Shown here piece by piece: positions 37,554 through 47,544 of a stretch of DNA of 64,000 nt. How positions within the stretch are numbered: position 1 is the stretch's first letter; every line of letters starts with the position of its first letter. The position numbers and the translations under genes are program-made. Source of the stretch: Phaffia rhodozyma (lineage: Eukaryota; Basidiomycota; Tremellomycetes; Cystofilobasidiales; Mrakiaceae); assembly GCA_014706385.1 (NCBI GenBank), contig JACGZH010000003.1:1009501-1073500 (forward strand), written 5' to 3'. The notes below the pieces were generated by a model, which had not been told where the DNA came from, did no database searches, and was given only the letters and a program-made list of their open reading frames with translations.

Positions 37554-38405
37554 ATGGTTCGTGTTCTTCCGTCTCTTTATTGTCAGTCGTGGGAAGATTC
37601 AGCGCTAGGGGTTCGTTCTTTGATCAAAATAATGTTGTCTGATCCTCTATTTCTTTCTCTCATATTCAGATCATCCCTGTCCGTTGGTACGTTCTCTCCT
37701 TCCCTTCCAAAGAACAAATGGCAGAACTGGGTTGAAAATAGAGCTCATCCGTCTCATTCTTTCGTCTTGTTTCTAGCTTCTCATGTGGAAAGGTTGTCGG
37801 TAACATGTGGGAGTCCTACCTTGCTCTGCTTACTACAGATATGACTGAAGGGTACGTATTGATCTCTATTCTATTATCCTTCCTCTACACACTTCTCTGA
37901 CTAATCCTTCGATTGTACCGCTCTCTCTTCCTTATCCTTCTCATATTCTATCTCCCTCTCTCCGAAATTGTCTTGACGGATGATGTACGGCCAAATAGAG
38001 AGGCGCTCGACAAGCTTCAGCTCAAGAGGTACTGCTGCAGGAGAATGGTTCTCACTCACGTCGTGCGTCCCTCTTCCTCTTTTGTACTACCTTATATTCT
38101 CATCGCCATGCTATCTAGTCGAGCTGGATTACCAAACTTGACCTAACGCACTCTTAATGATAACCTTTGATATCTGTTGTTCGCATTTCTCTTTACTCGC
38201 AATCAAAATTTGATTCCGATAGGACTTGATTGAGAAGCTCCTACAGTACAACCGTTCGTTCATCCTTTTATTCTTCTTTCTTTATCTCTGTTAAGGGATT
38301 GTCGATCAGATTTATGCCTTATTTCGATGTACATATCTGACTATCTTTCTTCATTGTCATCTAAATACCGATTATTTAGCCATGGAGCGAGCACGAGATC
38401 GATAG
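37554..38405 (+). CDS. RPB10: RNA polymerase subunit RPABC5 (Rpb10)
   Basis: Small zinc-binding subunit shared by RNA polymerases I, II and III. Exons 37554-37556, 37670-37686, 37777-37851, 37999-38062, 38223-38253 and 38380-38405 give 71 aa, the expected size. The spliced protein reads [25 protein letters not shown], then [34 protein letters not shown] and PMERARDR. The CxxC near the N-terminus and the later CC pair are the zinc ligands. The first coding exon is only the ATG, with donor GTTCGT directly behind it. The model rests on the near-perfect match to the family and on phase closing at all five junctions. Confidence 0.96.
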
Positions 38406-39060
38406 TCTATTCGAACCTAAACCACTCGAGCGGAATTCAACTGGGAAAAAGAAGGAGGACAGAGCTTTACATTTTTTTTCTTTATCATCCACACATATAT
38501 TCAATTCACTTTTATAAGAACCTGCTTCCCCGTGGCTCTTTCAGATCTGTCAGATGGACAGGCGGGGGAAGACAATGTACAGATCACGATGAGCTGGACA
38601 GAGATGAACGGATGGACGAATATTTGAAAGAGTAGGGAACAATGATCTGAATCAGGTTTTCGTTATGGACAAGAACAAAAGTTAAGACAGAAGACTAAAA
38701 TAAAGACGACAAAAAGTTGGACGGACATGTCCATATGTCATACACTTAACCTCATGACACTGTTCTGAAACGTGCACGGGAAGAGAAAAAAGAGAGGAAC
38801 AAAGGAAGAAATATATGTTCCCTTCCGAAGAGAAACTCTGATTGAGGAGGATATAAGAAAGAGTAGAGGATACGAAATAGAACAACGAGATAAACCAGTG
38901 AATGAATATAACTGTCAAGAAAACGGGCGGTTATCAAACCGGCTGCCAAAGGGCAAATCTGATAGGAAAGCACGTAAGACACATGATATTATAAGGGAAG
39001 AAATATATACTTCAATGAGTAGGGAGGGTCAAATGTAAATAGAATGATGCCCAGTCCAAA
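38406..39060. other. Convergent 3' region between RPB10 and the Dep1-like gene
   Basis: 655 bp, purine-rich on the plus strand toward the right. No gene or repeat recognised. Confidence 0.45.
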
Positions 39061-42000
39061 CTATGTCTCAAACGAGGCTCCCGGATGGGATGAAAGATGC
39101 GGCTGGCTGAAAGATCCTCCATTTGAGAGCCCATTAAACAAATATGGGTGCGAGTTGTGTTGCTGCTGCTGAGAAGCTTGCTGTTGTTGCTGGGAGGAAG
39201 ACAGCGTCGGTTGATGATGCACGAGCATATGTTGGTTCTGATGTTGTGACTGTAGATTTGAGTGTTGATGTGACGATGGTTGCTGCTGCTGGTGTTGTTG
39301 TTGCTCAGCTGGATAAGAAGGCATCCCCTGTCGGAATGGATATGGAATCCCTTGCGATCCTCCTCCAGATAATGCCATGGCGTGATGAGAGGGACCGGGT
39401 GGGTAATGAACGTTGTGATACTGCTGAGAAGCAAGCTGTGCAGTAGATTGAGGCGGAGGCGGTGGCGGAGGGTGGAGTGGATGGTGATGGTGGTGATGAT
39501 GAGCCATAGGATTTGGAGGAACCATCAACGGGTGTTGCGCTTGCTCAAATGGTCGAAACCGTATCGACGATCCAATCTGGATACGCGCCGGGTGGGAAGA
39601 AGAGATGAAGAAGGCGATAAGAGAGTTTTAACAAACAGCATCCAAAAGAGAGTAAGAAAGCTAAAGGACAAATCTCTCAAAAACTTACACCTAATAATTG
39701 AAGATCCACATCCCGAGATCGCTCGTCCAGACCAAGTAAGCCCGGACGAGGGCCGATCGCTTCTCGTTCTTCCCGTATTCGACGTCGTTCTTCCGGTCGG
39801 TGATGGAAGAACGAACCAGGTAGGAGATCCTCAAGGTCAGGCGGTTGGCTATCTTGTCTGGTTCGTTTCGACGCGTTTTGCGGAGGAACAGGAAGTGGTC
39901 GTTTGGCTGGGTTGGTTTTGAAAAGAAGTCGACCAAAGGAGAGATCAGAATCGCGAAGGACACAAGGTGGCCTTATGAGCCGTTAACTCAAAAATCATGT
40001 TGAAAAGTCACTTACGTCTACCTCCCTCGACAGCCCTCTTCTCTCTATCAACTCTCCTTCGTTTCCGCATCACGTCAGCCATCATATCTCTCTGAAGTTC
40101 TTCTCGACCATTCCTCCACCACTCCCAGATTGCTTCGATGTCGGCCTGTTGGACTTTCTCGAGAGAGACCTCAAACGTCTTTGACCGTTTTCCCATATAA
40201 ACGAGCTCCCGAGCGCGCAAGTCCGATAATCTCGATTGGAAATGTGCAAGAACCGGATGAGACTCTGCAAGTGATCGAACACAAGATACGTCCATTCATA
40301 GAAGATGCGTGAGAACGGCCGACACAGTTAGTTCGACGGACACGACAGAACGCGTTTAAACAAAGACCTCGAGAAAGTAAGTACATGAGGAGTTTGACGT
40401 ACCATCTAGAAGTTGCTCTTCTTCTTTTAGACATTGTTCCATCCTCTCGACGTGGAATTTATCCCGTAGCCTGGCAAACGCGATCTCGATCTTAAGCAGA
40501 GCTTCTAATGCGTCCGCTCGCTGTTGAGCCAGTAAAGAGTGTGAAGGTAGTACACCAGAGGGATCTAGAAACAAAAAGCCCATGAGGGGAGAAAGAAAGA
40601 AGGGCCATCAGAACTTAGCCCAGCAAAAGAACTAAAAAGATGATGAGACCAATTGAAGACTCACTCTCGTCAACCGTGGTGATAATAACATCGGGCTTGG
40701 TACTAGTCTTGAGGGCTTTCGGGTGATCTTCATCCTTTGATTGCTCTTCTGCAGCCTCCACCGCCTCGGTAATCTTAACCCCTCCTACATGTTTCTCTAA
40801 CAACTCTTTCTCCTCGACTGGAGACTGTTGTTGGGTCTCTTCCTTCGAGTTGCCATTTGCTTGGCCGTTGATCACTACCGACTCGAAATCAGATGGCTGT
40901 TTGTCTTTCAATAAAGATTTCTGCACAAGTTGGTCCTGGTCTTCTATATCGTCCGAGACTCGGGTTTGATTTCCGTTCGATTCTGAAACCACTTGTCCGT
41001 CTTCTACCGTGATGATTGGCTCAATACCAGTTGATGAAGGAACGAAAAGATGGTCGTGCTTGACGTGGTTGATCCCTGCTGTTTCTGAAAGCGCGTCGTT
41101 CTCAAAGAATTCTCCTTCCTCCACTTGAATGTCTTCCAGGCCGAGGTTTATAGGGTCCTGGGGTGTTTTGACTTCTAGTCCTCCTATTGGAACAGAAGTC
41201 TTTGGAGGAACAGTTGTACTCTGGGATCTGATCGACCTTTCAGCCAGAACGCTGTCTCCGTCTTCGTCTTCGTCTTCATCTTCGTCCTCGTTCTCTGCGT
41301 CCGCTTCGGCATCCATATCGACGTCGACAGCCCCTCTAGGTCTCTGTTCCTGTTCCGGAGTGACGTCCATATCGAGCTGACCTTCTCCGTCCTCATCTTC
41401 GTCTTCCTCATCTGGCTCCTCATCGCTATCAGACAACGTGGATGATAACGACTGAGGTGCTGGCGGGAAGACGCGTGCCGCTTGGTCTTGTTGGGTTGCA
41501 GACACGTGAGATGCAAGTAGAGATATCGGCGGCGCCGGTTTTGATACCGATGCTGAGGCTGAGGCTGAAACTAGTGAGGGAGAGGTGTTAGAGATGAGGT
41601 TGGAAGGGGTGACTGGCTGTCGAAGATGGCGATTGGAGGTAGGTGTTCGAGATCCAGCGCGTCTGGGGGGCGAACCGAGCGTAGGAGATCGAGTGGAGGG
41701 ATATGCCGATGAACCAGGAGGAGCGATCGAGGCGTTTGATACAGCTGTTCGATTGACTATTGGAGAATGGGAGAGACGGTGTCTAGAAGTGGATGGTGAT
41801 GATTGTTGTTGCTGCTTGTATGGTTGTTGATGAAGTGGCCGTCTAACGGGAGTCGGCAGATCTGCTTCTGGCTCTTCTTCTTCGTCCTCGTCTTCTTCAG
41901 CTTCATCCTCTTCATCCTCCTCGTCCTCTTCCCCATCTTCTTCTTCGTCGTCCTCTTCATCCTCATCCTCGTTGGGGACTAATCCTTTGGTCCCTTGAGA

Positions 42001-42222
42001 GACAGGCTCATCATCCGACCCATCAAAAGATGACAGATCCGAGCTATCCGATGGAGGCCGACCTACCGAGCCCTCTGCTTGAACTTTCCCGTTAGACTGC
42101 ATATGAAGAAGCGTCTGGAGAGAAGGAAGAGAGCTCGGAGAAGGAACTCCGTTGGATGGCTCGATCGGTTCGGTGAACGGAGAAAGAGGGGACGAGTTTG
42201 CTGGTGACAGCTGGAGGTCCAT
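39061..42222 (-). CDS. Dep1/Sds3-like subunit of the Rpd3L histone deacetylase complex
   Basis: Predicted nuclear corepressor scaffold. Exons 42222-40665, 40564-40403, 40264-40016, 39906-39689 and 39576-39061 give 900 aa. Residues 1-520 are low-complexity with long Asp/Glu runs and a poly-Gln patch. The conserved core is in exons 2 and 3: ALEALLKIEIAFARLRDKFHVERMEQCLKEEEQLLDESHPVLAHFQSRLSDLRARELVYMGKR, with a coiled-coil heptad pattern, matching the Sds3/BRMS1/Dep1 family. The extended acidic N-terminus resembles Dep1 more than Sds3. The C-terminus is rich in His, Gln and Pro, including a run of seven His. The exon 4 acceptor (CCCAG before 39906) was chosen because it alone keeps an open frame into exon 5. 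The upstream region carries a perfect GTCACGTGAC palindrome. Confidence 0.85.
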
Positions 42223-42769
42223 CGTCCGGGGATGGGGGATGTTTTGAAGCGAGAGAGAAGAGGAGGAAGAGAAGAGAGAAAGGAGAGAAAAAGATAGGAA
42301 TACTGCAGACGAGGACTCTACTGTTTATATCAAGGCTAATCAACCGGCACAGGCAGAACGAGAACGGCTGGGGAACGAAAGAAGTACGACGGATGGTCAA
42401 TGGGCGAATGGATGAAGAGAAGAAAGAAAAAGGCTGAAGATTGTCAGTCGTTTGATCTCTAGCTTGTTTCCGACTAGGCGGAATGAACAAGTCACGTGAC
42501 GATTACGGATGTCGTTTATCCGTAACCACAGGGGAAGGGAAAAAAAGGATGTTCGCTCGGAGATGTTCTTTGACGCTCACTGAAACCCTTTTTGTTTGGA
42601 TCCTAGTTCGTTTTAGATGATAGCAACAGGTTGTAGATATACCGAAACATAGGTTTAAAGAAATCGAAAGAAACATGAATCTCAGATGACGCGCATCACT
42701 CCCTTCTCAGCCCGAGATGGGACTCTCTCCAACAGTAAACATCAACTTCTCTTCCTTCTCCGTTACACT
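42223..42769 (-). promoter_or_regulatory. Dep1-like gene promoter with E-box and inverted repeat
   Basis: A 10-bp palindrome GTCACGTGAC (42491-42500) contains the bHLH/Cbf1-type core CACGTG. Beside it is an 8-bp inverted repeat TTACGGAT/ATCCGTAA (42503-42510 and 42518-42525, 7-bp spacer), followed by a GTAACC at 42522-42527. They lie about 270-305 bp upstream of the start codon. Confidence 0.55.
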
Positions 42770-44826
42770 TTAAAAACCCAGCTCGTCCTGGATTTTTGTT
42801 GATCCGAAGGTGAAAGAAAAAGGTCGTTAGGAAACGCAACATCCTAACGGATACAGATAATCAAGATGAGATGTAAACAAGGATCTTACAGCAAAGGCCA
42901 TCTGGCTTAGTCGAGCCACAGAGACCACAGCAGGCTTGTTCTTGGTGAACCCCTTGAACGCCTGTGTCACATAGAGATCGGATGAAAGCAAGAAAGACAG
43001 GCCCAGCAGATAAGCTTCTGATACACAACGAACCAACAGGCACCCACCCACACACACACACCCTGTCACAAACAGTCACAAGCAGAGAGAGACCGAAACG
43101 AACCTTGGCGACAGATGCAGGGGTGACAGCATCAAGAGCCTTGAACTGCTGCTCGAGCGTGGCAACCTTACCGGTGAACACCTCGGCAGCCACCAACTCG
43201 ACCGCTCCCACCGTCGTCTCCGCCTTCGAGGCCAGCTCAAACTTGGCCCGGGCGATGGCCCCGTCGAGCGTCTTCTTGTCGACCTTGCCCTCAGACACCT
43301 GCTTGACGATCTCGGCAACCTTCTTGCCAACCTCGGTCAGCCGCTTGCTTCCCTCGGCCTCGACCACGATGGCGAGCACGGAGGCATCAGTGTACGACTG
43401 GACAAACGCCTGGGCGGTCGAGCCCTCGACGGCCGACGCAGCCTCCAACAACGGAGCAGACCCAGACGACCACTTGAGCGCAGAGCCAGAGCCAAGCAGG
43501 TGGGGGATCACCAAGCCCTCGGCAGAGGGCGCACCGGCCGAGCCATAAGCAACCACAAGGGACGGCTTCGCCTCGGGCAGAGTGTGCAGATCGATCGCCA
43601 CTCGCTCCTCCCCACCGTTGAACGTCTCGGTCTTGACGGCAGGAAGGGCACCGGCCTTGTTTGCAGCCGCCTGCTCCTGGAGCGCGATCGAGAGCTCCTC
43701 ACCAAAGTACGGCTCGGCCAGCTTCTTGAGCGTCTCGTGCTCGATCCCAGTTCCGATCAGCGCAATCTCGTCCTGAACGGCACCGTTGAAGAGCGCCTTG
43801 ACGTCGGCAAGCACCACCGGCTCGGCGTTCGACACGTAGAGCGAGTTGCCCAACCCAGATCGGAACAACCGTCGGTGGGCATACTCGACAGCGAGCGTCG
43901 ACGGCGAAGAAGCCACCTGGACGGCCTCCTGGGCAGAGATCGGCACGGCCGACTCGTTGAGCTCGTGAAGCTGAAGCTTCGGGAAGAGCGTGGTGGAGAG
44001 CATCTTGAGGAAAAAGTCCCTGTAGGTCGGTCGAGAGCACTCATGGTCAGCGTTCGCCGTGCTCCTTGCGTCTCCTCACGCCCCATCCCAAGCCCACACA
44101 CAAGCGATCCGACCGAGAAGAAAGGACACGACAACGCAGACACCAAACAGCGACAACAAAGACACAAGACACTCACTCGTCACCCTTGAGGAACTCGGCA
44201 GTCAAGAAGAGGTGCTCCCGAGTGAGCGTGGTGGAGAGGACACCACCGAGCTGCTCGGTACCTCGGACGATGCTCAGAGCGGACGACGACTTGTTGCTCT
44301 GTTCTCGGTCATCGTGGTGTCACACCGTGGGCGTACAAGAAAGCCGGGACGACAAACGACCGAGGAAACAACGGAAGGAGGCGACGAAAGAAAAGGACGA
44401 AAGCAGAGGACGAAAGCAAGAAAGCAAGAAGAAAAGAACAGAGAGCAAAGAAGATGATCAGTAAAAGCTCAATCGATCAACCCGTTTTTTTCTCTCCTCT
44501 CTATCTCACTCTCTCCGTCTTGTCCATCCCCCTCCTACTAGACTCCACCACCCGGATCACTCCTCCCAGTAGACCAGGCCGTCAGAAAGAGAACGAGACC
44601 ACCCAAGACACACCTTGAACTGGAAGTTCTTGAGAACGTTGGCCGCTCCGACAGCAGACTCGTACCTCGATCCGGCCTTGAGGACAAGGGTGAGCGAAGC
44701 GGTGGACGAGCCGTTCTGGACGGAGGCGAGCTTGACCTTGGGAGAAAGCTCAGAGACGGTCGCGATGGACCTTCGTCCGAGGGAGGACGCGACCTTGGCG
44801 GAAACCGATCTAGACTGGGCAAACAT
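42770..44826 (-). CDS. QCR2: Cytochrome bc1 complex core protein 2
   Basis: Matrix-facing core subunit of respiratory complex III, a catalytically inactive M16 peptidase relative. Exons 44826-44614, 44298-44177, 44019-43104, 42961-42890 and 42787-42770 give 446 aa. An Arg/Ser-rich presequence (MFAQSRSVSAKVASSLGRRS) targets mitochondria. Then come LTLVLKAGSRYESAVGAANVLKNFQFKSNKSSSALSIVRGTEQLGGVLSTTLTREHLFLT, the typical N-terminal M16 half without the HxxEH zinc motif. The second half includes AYGSAGAPSAEGLVIPHLLGSG and ends AFKGFTKNKPAVVSVARLSQMAFADELGF. The last coding exon is only 18 nt (DELGF plus stop). Divergent from the U5-40K gene. Confidence 0.96.
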
Positions 44827-45155
44827 GGAGAGATTGAGAGAGGAGGATGAGAGGATGAATGATGGTTTGATGAGAAAAGCGGAAGTAGAGAGACCAATGA
44901 AAAAGGTTGAGATTTCCGACGGGGAGAAAGTTGTAACCATGGGTTGTAACCGGCAGATGTGATCGGCGTGATCACTTGGGGATGCACCCCATGTGATGCC
45001 CAAGTGATGCCCATGTGAAGCCCAAGATATGCCCATATCGTATGGGCTCGACTTTTCTTAACCACACCATCCATCGTGCTCTTCTCCCTGTGCTCTCACC
45101 TCTTTCTTTCATTCTCTTCCTCTTCTTCTCTCCCGGTAGCTTCTTTATAGACAAG
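44827..45155. promoter_or_regulatory. Shared promoter of QCR2 and U5-40K with GTAACC pair and 11-bp repeats
   Basis: GTAACC at 44933-44938 and 44946-44951 is followed by a run of imperfect 11-bp direct repeats of the form ATGCCCAAGTG (about 44979-45053), each with a GCCCA core. It resembles a clustered transcription-factor site. The start codons are 329 bp apart. Confidence 0.6.
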
Positions 45156-46420
45156 ATGATTAGAAAAACTCATCCGCCTTCAGGGTCGTCCACCGCCCTT
45201 TCCAAACGATCACGCGTAGAAGACGAGGAGGATGAGGATCCGTCTAATTTCACGGTCGCCATCGGAAGCACTGGGTCCGGAAAGACCGACAAGGGTGCTC
45301 TCATCCGAACAGTCAAGAGGACGAGTGGGCTTGAGGCTCCTATAGTCTCTCTGTCTGGAGCTCATTCGGTATGTGACCGTGTTTCTCTTGGTTTATTCTG
45401 CCTTGGGACTTGGTGGTGGATAAGATCGGGTTCAACCAGACGTGTCTGGCCCGTGAAATCTTCATCAACACGCCATCTGACGGAGGGCTGACTACCTTCT
45501 TTGAATGTCTTCATTTTATCTCATCTTTGTATCCAACGTGTTGCTGGCTATCTCCTTGTGCTCATAGGAGGAAATTTTATCATGCAGATTCTCTCCGGAT
45601 GGAAACATGATCGCAGCAGCTTCTGCCGATAAAAGCGTCTGTGAGTTGACATCTATTCAAGTGACATCTATCAAACGAGCAGAATTGTCTGCACCAATAT
45701 CGCATATCTTTTTCTCCTTCTCTTCCTTCCTTGACTTGCAAGCTTGAAGCTAACTTACCCTCTATCGTTCTATCTCTTTTCCTCTTCATTTACAGCTCTT
45801 TGGAAGACGTACCCCCCGCACACAAACACTGCTCTTCTTACAACTTGTCACAAATCACCCATTTTGGATGTCCAGTTCTCATACCTTCACCCCGTTCTCT
45901 ATACCTGCTCAACCGACTCGACCGTAGCTATCACTGATCTGACGACCGGTGTACGTGAAAAAAAGTACTACGCCCATGATGGTGTCGTCAACTCAATCGA
46001 CATCGCCCGGACGGGTGGGAAGGAGCTCTGTGTCAGCGGTGGAGATGATGGTGTGGTTCGTGTATGGGACGGAGAGGCTGAGGGAAAGAAACCAGTGATT
46101 GAGTTGGGAGAGGATGGGCCGGGGATCCCGACTACGGCTGTTTGCTGGAGTGCGGATGGAGCTCAGGTGTTTGTCGGTGGGATCGATAACGAGATTCACG
46201 TTAGTCTTCGTCCTACCTTCACTGTCTGAATGCCATCCTAACGATCTAGAATCGTATTTCTGGAGGACTAATTCTTTCTTGTATCTCATCGTATCTCTCA
46301 GGTATACGATATCAGGAAAAAGGCTATTCTCTACTCTCTTCAGGGTCATACAGACACTGTGAGTCCCTCTGATATCCCTCCAATTCCAGTCATTTATATC
46401 AGTGTATATGTGTATATATG

Positions 46421-46470
<50 letters not shown>

Positions 46471-47245
46471 TACATCTGTTTCCTGTCATATCTACTCGGT
46501 ATTCATCTACATAGATTGCCTCTCTATCTCTCTCTCCGAACGCACAACAACTCCTGTCATCGTCTTTTGACTCGACGCTGATTGTTCATGACGTCAAACC
46601 ATTCAGTCCGTCTCCTTCCAGAATCCATCGCGTCCTCCACGGAACCTCAGCAGGCTTCGACAATACGCTCTCAAAGGCTGCTTGGAGTTTGGACGACGGT
46701 GGAAGACGGGTTGCCGTCGGTGGTGGAGATCGATGTGTGACCATCTGGGACGTCGAATCGTCAGATATTTTGTACAAAGTAAGTCTTTATCTTCCTTTTT
46801 TTGTCCTTCTCGCGAGCGAGTCTGTATTCAAGAAAAGCGGATCGCGTTCTGAAACGACACATCCCTCATAATATCTTGATGATACGCAATAGCTTCCGGG
46901 TCATCGGGGAACAGTTACAGGTGAGTTTTTTCTTTTTCCATTCAGTCTTTTCTTTTTCAAGATACGAAAGCTGGGCCAGAGATGTACACCGTCAAATACT
47001 TACTAACGGTTCGTTCCCTCCTTCCTTTCTACTTACCGCTCTTATCAGCGACGGCGTTCCATCCGAGCGAGCCTATCAGTACGTCTTTTTATTGCTCTTA
47101 TCCGACAAGACTCAGATTGATCTTATCGTCTGTCTTCTCAACCCTCCTCTTCTGATCTTTCTGACGTTCTTCTTCCTTTACAATAGTTCTCACCGCTTCA
47201 AAGGACGCTACGATGTTGTTAGGAGAGATCGAGCCTTCGGCATGA
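45156..47245 (+). CDS. U5 snRNP 40 kDa WD-repeat protein
   Basis: Seven-bladed WD40 protein of the U5 snRNP (SNRNP40/Spf38 family), acting in the spliceosome. Exons: 45156-45368, 45568-45640, 45796-46199, 46302-46358, 46515-46778, 46893-46920, 47049-47078, 47187-47245; 375 aa. It matches the family along its whole length: LEAPIVSLSGAHSEEILSCRFSPDGNMIAAASADK, VLYTCSTDSTVAITDLTTG, GGKELCVSGGDDGVVRVWD, VFVGGIDNEIHVYDIRKKAILYSLQGHTDT, DVKPFSPSPSRIHRVLHG, AVGGGDRCVTIWDVESSDILYKLPGHRGTVT and PIVLTASKDATMLLGEIEPSA. The start was set at 45156, where the spliced frame begins MIRKTHPPSG; an in-frame Met at 45015 would add a hydrophobic stretch and lies in the promoter. Intron 4 holds a long CA repeat. 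Confidence 0.95.
46423..46467 (+). repeat. (CA)n microsatellite in intron 4 of the U5-40K gene
   Basis: About 45 bp of uninterrupted CA dinucleotide, preceded by a GTATATGTGTATATATG stretch, ending about 47 nt before the intron acceptor. Confidence 0.95.
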
Positions 47246-47544
47246 AAAAAAGGAAGCCATGTACCCGTAAATGTATCAGATGTTGTTTTGGCCCCTTTAG
47301 CTCTCCTATCTTTGTTTCTCTAGAGTGTTCTCGACCGCAATAGACGGGCGAAATGATCGAGGGAAAAGAAACAAATGGATATATATATATCATAGGCATA
47401 TTTCAATATACAACAGCTTTTGAAGAACATGGAGAAGTCCAAGCTAACGATCCATGTGGAAATCTGAAGCAAACGTATCAGATAACACTCAGTATCTTCA
47501 CTGCCTTGGACTCGACCCTAAGAGAAAAAGAACAGGAGACTAGA

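Noticed and set aside
39689..39963. Alternative frame of the Dep1-like exon 4 ending in WTSDLGMWIFNY
   Set aside because: It ends in a stop and abandons the His/Gln-rich last exon; the CCCAG acceptor keeps an open frame of matching composition into exon 5.
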